Part shown: one piece after another, positions 7,275-14,949 of the stretch
Position numbering within the stretch: the stretch's first letter is position 1
Layout of the letters: every line of letters starts with the position of its first letter
Assembly (NCBI RefSeq): GCF_001487165.1
Contig: NZ_LN913006.1
Location: forward strand, 183,580-247,579
From: Blautia massiliensis (ex Durand et al. 2017)
Lineage (GTDB): Bacteria; Bacillota; Clostridia; Lachnospirales; Lachnospiraceae
Direction: 5' to 3'
Length of the DNA stretch: 64,000 bases
The notes under the pieces: model-generated
Told to the model about the DNA's origin: nothing
Databases searched by the model: none
What the model saw: the letters and a program-made list of their open reading frames with translations, nothing else
Position numbers and translations under genes: made by a program

Positions 7275-8609
7275 ATGAAAATAAGAACAACCATTGCTGT
7301 GATGGCAGCAAAGATCACAGGACATGTCTGTAAGCTTATGGGCCGGCAGGGTGTGACCTGGGCCGGTAAGGTCGCGATGAAGATCTGTCCGGATATCCTG
7401 GAAGAGCTTTCTTCTCAGGTAAGAGAAAAAATATTTGTAGTATGCGGAACCAACGGAAAGACCACAACCAATAACATGCTGTGCGCAGGCCTTGAGGCAG
7501 AGGGAAAAAAGGTCATCTGCAATCATACCGGTTCCAACATGCTCAACGGAGTTGTGGCAGCCTTTGTATTGGGGGCAAAATTCAGCGGAAAACTGGAGGC
7601 GGATTATGCATGTATCGAGGTGGATGAGGCATCCACAAGACATGTGTTCACAAGGATCAGACCGGATTATATGGTTATGACCAATCTGTTCCGTGATCAG
7701 CTGGACCGTTATGGCGAGATCGATATCACTATGAACATCCTGGAAGAAATGATGAAAAAGGTTCCGGATATGAAGGTCATTGTCAATGGTGATGATGCAC
7801 TGTCTGCATATCTTGCCATGGACTGCGGAAATCCTTTTGTAACCTACGGGATCAGCAAACAGGTGATCGAGAACAAAACAAACGAGATCCGTGAGGGCCG
7901 GTTCTGTAAGTGCTGTGGAGAAAGGCTGATCTACAGCTTCTATCATTACAGTCAGCTGGGAGACTACAGATGTCCGAAATGCGGCTTTAAACGTCCGGAG
8001 ATCGACTTTGATGCCACAGATGTGAAGGTGGATGATCAGATTGCCTTTACAGTGGAGGATAAACGGATCGTGGCCAATTATAAGGGATTCTATAATGTGT
8101 ATAATATTCTGGCTGCCTATGCGGGAATTCGTACCGCAGGCTTTAAGGCGGAGCATTTTAATGAGATGCTCCGGAAGTTTAATCCGGAGAACGGACGCAA
8201 TGAACAGTTTCGGATCAAGGGCACCAGTGTTGTTCTGAATCTTGCCAAGAATCCGGCCGGTTTTAACCAGAACATTTCAGCTGTGATGCAGGACGGATCA
8301 CCAAAGGATATCATCATTGTGATCAATGATAATGCACAGGATGGAAAAGATATCTCCTGGCTCTGGGATGTGGATTTTGATCTTTTCGGAGGGGACAATA
8401 TCAATTCCATCACAGTCAGTGGTATCCGGTGTCAGGATATGCGCCTCCGTCTGAAATATGTGGATATCCCGTCCATGCTGGAAAATGATGTGGAGACAGC
8501 CATCCGCAAACGAATCGGGGATGGATGCGGCAATCTTTATGTACTTGTAAATTATACGGCGCTGTTTGGCACCAGAAATATCCTGAAGAAACTGGAGGGT
8601 GAGAAATGA
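7275..8609 (+). CDS. murT: Lipid II isoglutaminyl synthase, MurT subunit
   Basis: A 444-residue Mur-ligase-like protein. It has the P-loop GTNGKTTTN at about 58-66, the Mur ligase centre with DEASTRHVF and TNLFRDQLDRYGE, a four-cysteine zinc ribbon (CKCCG...CPKCG, about 210-236), and the C-terminal DUF1727 domain. With GatD it amidates the D-glutamate of lipid II stem peptides using ATP and glutamine. Its stop overlaps the gatD start (ATGA at 8606-8609), consistent with a 1:1 complex. Known from Staphylococcus aureus and Streptococcus pneumoniae; assignment is firm. Confidence 0.95.
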   Translation: MKIRTTIAVMAAKITGHVCKLMGRQGVTWAGKVAMKICPDILEELSSQVREKIFVVCGTNGKTTTNNMLCAGLEAEGKKVICNHTGSNMLNGVVAAFVLGAKFSGKLEADYACIEVDEASTRHVFTRIRPDYMVMTNLFRDQLDRYGEIDITMNILEEMMKKVPDMKVIVNGDDALSAYLAMDCGNPFVTYGISKQVIENKTNEIREGRFCKCCGERLIYSFYHYSQLGDYRCPKCGFKRPEIDFDATDVKVDDQIAFTVEDKRIVANYKGFYNVYNILAAYAGIRTAGFKAEHFNEMLRKFNPENGRNEQFRIKGTSVVLNLAKNPAGFNQNISAVMQDGSPKDIIIVINDNAQDGKDISWLWDVDFDLFGGDNINSITVSGIRCQDMRLRLKYVDIPSMLENDVETAIRKRIGDGCGNLYVLVNYTALFGTRNILKKLEGEK

Positions 8610-9334
8610 AGATAACGATAGGGCATTTATATCCGGATCTTCTGAACCTTTACGGTGACAGAGGAAATATCCAGTGTCTGATGAAGCGCTGTCTCTGGAG
8701 AGGAATCGAGGCAGAAACCATAGCTTATGAACTGGATGACCGAATCGATTTTTCCAAACTGGATATCGTACTTCTTGGCGGTGGCTCCGACAGAGAACAG
8801 ATGCTGGTATGTGAAAAGCTGAAGGAAATCCAGAAGGATTTCAAGGCGTACGTGGAAGATAATGGAGTTGTGATCGCAATCTGTGGAGGGTATCAGCTCC
8901 TTGGAAATTATTATAAGACGGATCAGGGAATGATCGAGGGTCTGAAGCTTGTAGATATGAGCACTGAGCAGGGAAAAGGCCGCCTTATTGGAAACATTGT
9001 GATGCAGAGCGATCTTTTTGATATGCCCATCGTAGGTTTTGAAAATCATGGAGGGCGTACCACCATCGGAAACAACAGATCCCTGGGAAAGGTTCTGTCA
9101 GGATACGGAAATGACGGACAATCCGGTGAGGAAGGGGTTGTATACAAAAATGTGATCGGTACGTATCTTCACGGACCGCTTCTTCCCAAGAACCCGCAGC
9201 TTGCAGATCTTCTGATCAGCCGTGCACTGGAAAAGAAATACGGTAAAAAGATCGAACTTGAGAAACTGGACGACAGCGAGGAACAGGAGGCAAACTCCTA
9301 TATTTTCCATCGCTTTGTAAAAAACGAAGGATAA
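8606..9334 (+). CDS. gatD: Lipid II isoglutaminyl synthase, glutamine amidotransferase subunit GatD
   Basis: A 242-residue CobB/CobQ-type class I amidotransferase. It starts MKITIGHLYPDLLNLYGDRGN. Cys93 in the nucleophile elbow AICGGYQ and His189 in GTYLHGP match the catalytic pair of S. aureus GatD (Cys94, His189). It supplies ammonia to MurT for amidation of lipid II glutamate. Start and murT stop overlap by four bases. The HTH protein begins nine bases after its stop, extending the operon. Confidence 0.95.
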   Translation: MKITIGHLYPDLLNLYGDRGNIQCLMKRCLWRGIEAETIAYELDDRIDFSKLDIVLLGGGSDREQMLVCEKLKEIQKDFKAYVEDNGVVIAICGGYQLLGNYYKTDQGMIEGLKLVDMSTEQGKGRLIGNIVMQSDLFDMPIVGFENHGGRTTIGNNRSLGKVLSGYGNDGQSGEEGVVYKNVIGTYLHGPLLPKNPQLADLLISRALEKKYGKKIELEKLDDSEEQEANSYIFHRFVKNEG

Positions 9335-9343
9335 GAGGGCAGT

Positions 9344-9961
9344 ATGGCAAAATCAAACAATCAGAAGGCGAAGATCCTGTACCTTGAAAAAATGCTGCGG
9401 GAAACAGGGGAGCATCGGGTAATATCTATGCAGAAGATCCTTGGGAATCTTGAGAAACAGGGAATCCGTGCAGAGCGAAAGAGCATTTATGATGATGTGG
9501 AGGTATTACGTTCTTTTGGAATGGATATCCGTTATACAAGAGAACGGCCGGGTGGGTATTATCTTGCCGGTGAGAGTGCCGGAGAGGAACAGCCGTCTGA
9601 AGAACCTGGGTTGATTGCGGAAGCTAAGGAGATTCATGAAACTAAAGATATTCATGAGACCTCTGTGACAGAGTACCGGAAGCTTCTTGAGGCTTCAGCC
9701 GGAACCATAAAAAAAGAAATAAAACTTCTATGTACCGGAGCTGTACAGGCGGAAGTGCGTGACTTTTTCGGCACAGATGCAGAATATAAGATGAAAGATA
9801 GCGGAGATCTGACGGTAACTGCAGAGCTTCCGGAAAATGGAAAATTCTACGGCTGGCTGACCGGGATGGGCGGCAGTGTACGTATCCTGAAACCCAAGAA
9901 ATCTGCAGCCGCCTACAGAGACTATCTGAAATCACTGGCAAAGGACTATAAAGGCTTATAG
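9344..9961 (+). CDS. HTH protein with WCX-like C-terminus but no WYL domain
   Basis: A 205-residue protein. Residues 1-72 form the winged helix found in WYL-type regulators (ILYLEKMLRETGEH...ISMQKI...RKSIYDDVEVLRSFGMDI, wing ERPGGYYL). Residues about 115-203 resemble the WCX extension (EVRDFFG...FYGWLTGMGGSVRILKPKKSAAAYRDYL). Between them lies only a polar linker of about 40 residues with a repeated EIHET/DIHET element, and the ligand-binding WYL fold is missing. It follows gatD by nine bases. It may be a ligand-independent regulator of the operon; that is a guess. Confidence 0.65.
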   Translation: MAKSNNQKAKILYLEKMLRETGEHRVISMQKILGNLEKQGIRAERKSIYDDVEVLRSFGMDIRYTRERPGGYYLAGESAGEEQPSEEPGLIAEAKEIHETKDIHETSVTEYRKLLEASAGTIKKEIKLLCTGAVQAEVRDFFGTDAEYKMKDSGDLTVTAELPENGKFYGWLTGMGGSVRILKPKKSAAAYRDYLKSLAKDYKGL

Positions 9962-9974
9962 GAGAGATTTGATC

Positions 9975-11366
9975 ATGAAGAAAAAAACAGCAATCCTGCT
10001 TGTGGGAGCTTTTGTCTTTACAGCAGCCTTTTCCGGCTGTGGAAAAAACAAAGAGGCGACAGAGGCAGCCAATGAAAGTGTGGAGTCTGAAGACCCGGAA
10101 GGAAAAGCCAAAAACAGCAATGATGCAGAGGAAGAAGAAAAAGAAGAAGCAAAAGAAACTGCGGCAGCAGATAAGAAAGTAGGTGTGTTTCTGCCTTCAT
10201 CAGCAGATGATCCCCGTTGGTCTGCCGATGGAGAAACTCTTCAGAATACACTGGAAGATGATGGATATGATGCAGAGATATTTTGGGCAGATGAAGACAG
10301 TGATACGCAGGTATCACAGATCCAGTCCATTCTGGATGATGAAGAGCTTTCTGCACTTGTCATCGCACCTTCAGATGCTTACAGCATGAACGATGTGCTG
10401 GAGCAGGTGTATGAGAAATCTATCCCTGTGATTTCTTACGATCAGCTGATCATGGATACAGATAAGGTCAACTATTATGTTACCTTTAATACAAGAAAAG
10501 CCGGAAAAATGGTGGGAGATTCCATCATAAAAAAAATGGATCTGGAGAAAGCCCGGGAAGAAAAGAAAACTCTGACCATTGAGTTCCTTATGGGCTCTCC
10601 GGATGATCGTGACGCACTGTTCTTTTATAATGGCGTGATGGAGAAGCTTCAGGAATATTTCGACGATGGAACACTGGTATGTACTTCAGGAAAGCTGACC
10701 TTTGATGATACTGCAGTGATGCGTTCCGGAAGAAATACCGCAAAGAATGATATGGCGGAGATCCTTTCTCAGAATTATACAGAGGGTGCGCCGGATATTA
10801 TCTGCACAGGTGCTGACGACCTTGCACTTGGGGCTGTGGATGCCCTGGAGGATGCAGGACATGTGTCTGGAGAGGATGGCTGGCCTATGATCACAGGAGG
10901 CGGCTGTGAGGCAGAAGCAGTGACCGCTGTGATCCAGGGAAAGATTGAGGATGATCTGCTGTTTGATAACCGTGTACTGGCAAATGACTGTGTGACGATG
11001 GTGGATGCTCTTCTGAAAGGGGAGAAGCCGGAGATCTCCGATTATGAGCAGTATGACAACGGGACCAAGATCGTGGGAACTGTGACCAGTGATATCCAGC
11101 TGATCGATGCAGATAATTATCAGATGCTTGTGGATGACGGATATTATGAAGAAAAAGAGATCATGCCGGAGGCAACTGCCACACCAACGCCGACAGTGAC
11201 ACCGGAAGCTACGGTGACGGAAGAACCGGATATAGATGAAAATACACCGGAAGCTGCATCGGCTTCATCGGAAAAGGAAAAAACGGAAATTTCCGGAACA
11301 CCGACACCGGAGGAAACAGTAACTCCGACACCTTCAGAGAAAGCGGAAAAGGGTGCAGATGCATAG
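9975..11366 (+). CDS. Sugar-binding lipoprotein (type 1 periplasmic-binding fold), orphan
   Basis: A 463-residue lipoprotein. A signal peptide ends in the lipobox FSGC with Cys22, followed by an acidic linker (23-65). The core (about 70-390) is a xylose/ribose-binding-protein fold (VGVFLPSSADDPRWSADGE, ALVIAPSDAYSMNDVLE, IPVISYDQLI, DIICTGADDLALGAVDALE), most like XylF/ChvE. A low-complexity Thr-Pro-Glu tail (about 395-463) is unusual for this family. ATG 9975 has AGGAGA nine bases before it. No ABC permease or ATPase is nearby, so it may be a sensor or share another transporter. Confidence 0.8.
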   Translation: MKKKTAILLVGAFVFTAAFSGCGKNKEATEAANESVESEDPEGKAKNSNDAEEEEKEEAKETAAADKKVGVFLPSSADDPRWSADGETLQNTLEDDGYDAEIFWADEDSDTQVSQIQSILDDEELSALVIAPSDAYSMNDVLEQVYEKSIPVISYDQLIMDTDKVNYYVTFNTRKAGKMVGDSIIKKMDLEKAREEKKTLTIEFLMGSPDDRDALFFYNGVMEKLQEYFDDGTLVCTSGKLTFDDTAVMRSGRNTAKNDMAEILSQNYTEGAPDIICTGADDLALGAVDALEDAGHVSGEDGWPMITGGGCEAEAVTAVIQGKIEDDLLFDNRVLANDCVTMVDALLKGEKPEISDYEQYDNGTKIVGTVTSDIQLIDADNYQMLVDDGYYEEKEIMPEATATPTPTVTPEATVTEEPDIDENTPEAASASSEKEKTEISGTPTPEETVTPTPSEKAEKGADA

Positions 11367-11403
11367 ATCAGAAATGCTATCATGATCTGGCTGTGATAAA
11401 AAT

Positions 11404-11452
11404 AAAAATACTCCCGGAAACAATGTATATAAGTTTCCAGGAGTATTTTTTA
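11404..11452. terminator. Bidirectional terminator between the sugar-binding protein and xpt
   Basis: AAAAATACTCC (11404-11414) pairs with GGAGTATTTTT (11440-11450), with an inner GGAAAC/GTTTCC stem. Both sides have T-runs in their direction, serving two convergent genes. Confidence 0.9.
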
Positions 11453-11461
11453 TGATAAATC

Positions 11462-12034
11462 TTATTCACGGAAAGTAAGTTTGCCATCAGCAATGGAATC
11501 AATGATAGCAAGAGATTCCAGATGGATACCCATGTCACGGATGGTCTGTCCGCCGGACTGGAAGCCTTTTTCGATAACGATTCCGGCTCCTTCAAGAGTT
11601 GCGCCGGATTTCTTAACGATGTCGATCAGACCGAGAAGTGCACAGCCATTGGCAAGAAAATCATCGATCAGGAGTACGTGATCTTCCGGTCCGAGAAATT
11701 TCTTGGAAAGGATCACATCGTAAACTTTCTTGTGGGTGAAAGACTCTACCTTGGTGGTGTACATCTCGCCGTCAAGGTTCACACTCTGTGCTTTCTTGGC
11801 AAATACAACCGGTACATGGAAATACTGTGCCGCAATACAGGCAATACCGATACCGGAAGCCTCGATGGTAAGGATTTTGGTGATTGGACAGTGGTCAAAA
11901 CGTTTCTTGAATTCTTTGCCGACCTCGTTGATCAGGTCAATATCCATCTGATGATTCAGGAAGCTGTCCACTTTTAAAATATTTCCTTCTTTTACTACGC
12001 CGTCTGTCAGAATTCTGTCTTTTAAAAGCTGCAT
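11462..12034 (-). CDS. xpt: Xanthine phosphoribosyltransferase
   Basis: A 190-residue enzyme converting xanthine and PRPP to XMP in purine salvage. It starts [25 protein letters not shown] as Xpt proteins do. It has the PRPP-binding loop [17 protein letters not shown] at about 124-140 and the IEASGIGIA element near residue 58. ATG 12034 follows AAAGGAGA. It is monocistronic, with promoter 12112-12140. Many Firmicutes xpt genes carry a guanine riboswitch; I see only a short TTACTGC/GCAGTAA hairpin in the leader and no purine-riboswitch core. Confidence 0.95.
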   Translation of the reverse strand: MQLLKDRILTDGVVKEGNILKVDSFLNHQMDIDLINEVGKEFKKRFDHCPITKILTIEASGIGIACIAAQYFHVPVVFAKKAQSVNLDGEMYTTKVESFTHKKVYDVILSKKFLGPEDHVLLIDDFLANGCALLGLIDIVKKSGATLEGAGIVIEKGFQSGGQTIRDMGIHLESLAIIDSIADGKLTFRE

Positions 12035-12111
12035 GAAATTTATCTCCTTTGATTTATCACATTAATATATGTTTACTGCCCACGGACAGAGCAGTAATAT
12101 TTTTAATATGT

Positions 12112-12140
12112 ATCATACGACAATATTTGCGTGAGTGCAA
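12112..12140 (-). promoter_or_regulatory. Promoter of xpt
   Basis: On minus, -35 TTGCAC (12135-12140), 17-base spacer, -10 TATGAT (12112-12117). It is divergent from the consensus promoter at 12147-12175. Confidence 0.7.
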
Positions 12141-12146
12141 TTATTT

Positions 12147-12175
12147 TTGACAAAAAAACATAAAATTATTATAAT
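12147..12175 (+). promoter_or_regulatory. Consensus sigma-A promoter of the CsoR-Mrp operon
   Basis: -35 TTGACA (12147-12152), 17-base spacer, -10 TATAAT (12170-12175): a perfect match. So strong a promoter fits a gene set that is held down by its own repressor. Confidence 0.85.
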
Positions 12176-12207
12176 GGATAGGATGACTAAGAAAGGAACA
12201 GGCACAG

Positions 12208-12435
12208 ATGAAAGAGTACGAAGTAATCTGGGAAATTTTTAACAAATGTCCGAGAAATCAGATGCGTGATGTATTTGTGGAAGAAGTGGAGATTGCAGAT
12301 CCGGAAGCGTATGTGAAACAGAAATTTCAGGGGAAGGATGTCTCCTACGAGAAGACAGTACTGGAAGACGGAACCATCATTTTTGACATTCAGACATCTA
12401 TGATCCGGCAGCGCTGTTCTTTCACGGAGATCTGA
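12208..12435 (+). CDS. Small conserved-looking protein, function unknown
   Basis: A 75-residue acidic protein (MKEYEVIWEIFNKCPRNQMR...). ATG 12208 has AAAGGAA upstream. Two cysteines (Cys14 and Cys70) are far apart, and there is no signal or membrane segment. I do not recognise the family. It is the first gene after a perfect promoter and lies 14 bases before the metal-sensing repressor, so it should be co-expressed with that repressor and the Mrp ATPase; a link to metal or Fe-S handling is inferred from context only. Confidence 0.65.
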   Translation: MKEYEVIWEIFNKCPRNQMRDVFVEEVEIADPEAYVKQKFQGKDVSYEKTVLEDGTIIFDIQTSMIRQRCSFTEI

Positions 12436-12449
12436 AGGAGGAAATACAC

Positions 12450-12818
12450 ATGAAAGAAACACATGTGCACGTTCTCGAGGATGGAACCGTTCTTGAACAT
12501 ACCCACGGGGAACAGGAACATGTGCATACTCACGATGGCACACATCCTCATCATCACAGCCACGCACAGACCAAGGCCGTACTCAACAGACTTTCCAGGG
12601 CCATCGGGCATATGGAATCCATTAAGCGTATGGTGGAGGAAGGACGTGACTGCAGCGAAGTGCTGATCCAGCTGTCAGCCGTAAAATCTGCGATCAATAA
12701 TACAGGCAAGATCATACTGCAGGATCATATAGAACACTGCATCGTGGATGCAGTGGAGCATGGAGACAGGGATGCTATCAAGGAACTGGAAAAAGCGATC
12801 GACAGATTTATGAAGTAA
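12450..12818 (+). CDS. CsoR/RcnR-family metal-sensing repressor with His-rich N-terminus
   Basis: A 122-residue protein. Residues 1-40 are a histidine-rich tail (13 His, for example HGEQEHVHTHDGTHPHHH). Residues about 43-122 are the all-helical CsoR fold (RLSRAIGHMESIKRMVEEGRDCSEVL), keeping the Cys-His-Cys sensor residues in RDCSEVL and DHIEHC. The core pattern is that of Cu(I)-sensing CsoR; the His tail suggests Ni, Zn or Co binding, so the metal is uncertain. AAGGAGGA precedes ATG 12450. It probably represses the promoter at 12147-12175. Confidence 0.85.
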   Translation: MKETHVHVLEDGTVLEHTHGEQEHVHTHDGTHPHHHSHAQTKAVLNRLSRAIGHMESIKRMVEEGRDCSEVLIQLSAVKSAINNTGKIILQDHIEHCIVDAVEHGDRDAIKELEKAIDRFMK

Positions 12819-12912
12819 GGTAAGGAGTTCATGAGAGATCGTGAATGAGAAAAATACACGGACAGAGAGCCAGTTCTGTCTGTGTAAATACAAAGAATGA
12901 GAGGAATCTATT

Positions 12913-13749
12913 ATGGCAAAAGAGTGTAGCAATACATCCTGCAACAAATCAAGCTGTGAAGGCTGCGGACAGAAACAGCCCCAGAGCCTCATGGCAGAAC
13001 CAAACGTTTTTTCTGACGTAAAACATGTGATCGGAGTTGTCAGCGGAAAGGGAGGCGTGGGTAAATCCTTCGTAACAGGCTCCCTGGCAAACCTGATGGC
13101 TTCCAAGGGATATAAAGTGGGCATTATGGATGCTGATATCACCGGTCCGTCCATCCCGAAGATGTATGGCATCAAGGGCAATGCACAGGGCAGTGACAAT
13201 GGGATCTATCCGATGCCAACTGCAAACGGAATCGAGGTTATGTCTGTAAACCTTCTTCTCCCGGATGAGGAGACACCGGTGATCTGGAGAGGTCCGGTCC
13301 TTGCAAATATGGTAAAACAGTTCTGGAGTGATGTGATCTGGGGTGAATTGGATTATCTCTTTGTAGATATGCCGCCAGGAACCGGAGATGTTCCGCTGAC
13401 AGTATTCCAGTCCCTGCCGATCGAGGGTGTCGTGATCGTTACTTCTCCGCAGGATCTGGTCCGCATGATCGTCAAGAAGGCCTATAACATGGCTGATATG
13501 ATGAAGGTTCCGGTCCTTGGAATCGTGGAGAACTATAGCTATGTGAAATGTCCGGACTGCGGAAAAGAGATCAAGGTCTTTGGCGAGAGTCATATCGATG
13601 AGATCGCTGCAGAACTGAAGGTTCCGGTCCTGGGCAAGATGCCGATTGACGTGAAGCTTGCAGAGCTTGCAGACAGCGGCCTGTTCAGTAAGATCGAGAA
13701 TGAGTATATCACTGCGGCAGCAGACGTGATGCCGAAGGCTGAAGCGTAA
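12913..13749 (+). CDS. Mrp/NBP35-family Fe-S carrier ATPase
   Basis: A 278-residue P-loop ATPase. The N-terminus carries four cysteines (SCNKSSCEGCG region, about 5-19), as in NBP35 proteins. The deviant Walker A GKGGVGKS lies near residue 45, PPGTGDVPLT marks the Mrp signature, and the C-terminal CPDCG motif binds the bridging Fe-S cluster in dimers. The likely role is assembly or transfer of 4Fe-4S clusters to target proteins. It follows the repressor after 94 bases and ends at a strong terminator. The family is firm; the client is unknown. Confidence 0.92.
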   Translation: MAKECSNTSCNKSSCEGCGQKQPQSLMAEPNVFSDVKHVIGVVSGKGGVGKSFVTGSLANLMASKGYKVGIMDADITGPSIPKMYGIKGNAQGSDNGIYPMPTANGIEVMSVNLLLPDEETPVIWRGPVLANMVKQFWSDVIWGELDYLFVDMPPGTGDVPLTVFQSLPIEGVVIVTSPQDLVRMIVKKAYNMADMMKVPVLGIVENYSYVKCPDCGKEIKVFGESHIDEIAAELKVPVLGKMPIDVKLAELADSGLFSKIENEYITAAADVMPKAEA

Positions 13750-13787
13750 GTAATAAGAATAATATCTGACCGATATCAATAACAGAA

Positions 13788-13852
13788 AAGACCACCGGAA
13801 TTGAGTACATAAGGATCGTAATAACCTTATGGCAGATTCCGGTGGCTTTTTT
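13788..13852. terminator. Long bidirectional terminator between mrp and lysR
   Basis: CCACCGGAAT (13792-13801) pairs with ATTCCGGTGG (13836-13845), with an inner ATAAGG/CCTTAT stem (13809-13830). A T-run follows on plus, and TCTTTTCTG on minus. Confidence 0.88.
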
Positions 13853-13916
13853 ACTGAATCAGGGAAGTATCCTGCTTCGATCGCGAAAAGCAGTAAGCGG
13901 CAGGAACTTGATCGTA

Positions 13917-14795
13917 TCAGATCTGGGAAAAATATTTAAGAAAGCACTGGGCAGCCTGGGAAAGCTGCAGTGCTTCATGATGAGCGATCACGGCACTTCT
14001 TGCGGGCAGAGGTGTTTTCAGATGGACAGGTTCCAGACCCGGACGGTTGCGGAGCATATAATCCGGGATACAGGCAATACCAAGTCCGATCTCTGCAAGA
14101 TCGATCAGCAGATCGTTGCTGTTCAGTTCAACCTCAGGCAACAGCTTCAGTCCCTGGGCTGCAAACACCTGATGAAGATATTCGCTGGTGGTACTCTTTG
14201 GAGCGAGCATCAGGATGGGATAATCCAGAAGATTTTCCATGGAAAGAGGCGATTTGCCCATGGTGAAATAGTCCGGATTTGCCACGAAGATATCCCGGAA
14301 TTCCAGCACAGTCTGAAGCTTGGTGTGGGCTGAAAGCCGGGAATTCGGGTAGTTGGTGACGATCAGCTCAGCCTGGCCGTTTTCCAGAAGCTCCGCACAT
14401 CCGATGGAGGTACTGTTGATGATCTTGATCCGTACCTCCGGATGATCCTTGTGGAAACGGCGGAGATAGGGGATGAGAAAATAGCGGCACAGAGTATCGC
14501 TGGCACCGATCCGCAGCTGACCGGTAAGATTTCCTTCTCCGGAAAGGACAGCCTCTCCTTCGTTTAGCATGGAAAGTGCCGGCTTTACATGCTGGAGGAG
14601 AAGTTCTCCCTCCGGAGTCAGGATGACCCGTTTGGTACTGCGCACAAACAGAGTATGGCCCAGCTTTTTTTCAAGGTTTTTGACGGCCTGGCTTACTGCA
14701 GACTGTGAGATAAAAAGCTGTCTGGAAGCCTCCGAAAAGCTCAGCGTCGTGGCCACGTAATAAAACACTTTGTAAAGTTCAAGATTGATATCCAT
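13917..14795 (-). CDS. LysR-family transcriptional regulator
   Basis: A 292-residue regulator. The N-terminal winged helix (2-60) contains FSEASRQLFISQSAVSQAVKNLE, and the rest is a LysR effector-binding domain (LRIGASDTLCRYFLIPYL...IGLGIACIPDYML). It is transcribed away from purL with 154 bases between the starts. LysR proteins often control a divergent neighbour, so purL is a candidate target, but a LysR regulator of purine synthesis would be unusual; other targets are possible. It resembles CysL/YtlI-type regulators in general form only. Confidence 0.88.
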   Translation of the reverse strand: MDINLELYKVFYYVATTLSFSEASRQLFISQSAVSQAVKNLEKKLGHTLFVRSTKRVILTPEGELLLQHVKPALSMLNEGEAVLSGEGNLTGQLRIGASDTLCRYFLIPYLRRFHKDHPEVRIKIINSTSIGCAELLENGQAELIVTNYPNSRLSAHTKLQTVLEFRDIFVANPDYFTMGKSPLSMENLLDYPILMLAPKSTTSEYLHQVFAAQGLKLLPEVELNSNDLLIDLAEIGLGIACIPDYMLRNRPGLEPVHLKTPLPARSAVIAHHEALQLSQAAQCFLKYFSQI

Positions 14796-14839
14796 ATGTG
14801 AAAAATCCTCCGCTTATAAATGATATAAGATATATTAAT

Positions 14840-14868
14840 TTTACTAATGATATTTCCTATGATACTAT
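14840..14868 (+). promoter_or_regulatory. Probable promoter of purL
   Basis: TTTACT (14840-14845), 17-base spacer, TACTAT (14863-14868). It overlaps the dyad-like ATTAATTTTACTAAT at 14834-14848, a possible T-N11-A LysR site. No PurR box or purine riboswitch is evident to me. Confidence 0.4.
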
Positions 14869-14949
14869 ATTTTCAGCAGAAAAGAAAGACTGAAATGCTT
14901 TCTGCACGTTTACCATCCTTATTATCGGATATAGAGAAAGGAGCCTTCT

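Noticed and set aside
12035..12146. A purine or xanthine riboswitch before xpt
   Set aside because: Only one TTACTGC/GCAGTAA hairpin is seen. The conserved purine-riboswitch junction sequences are absent.
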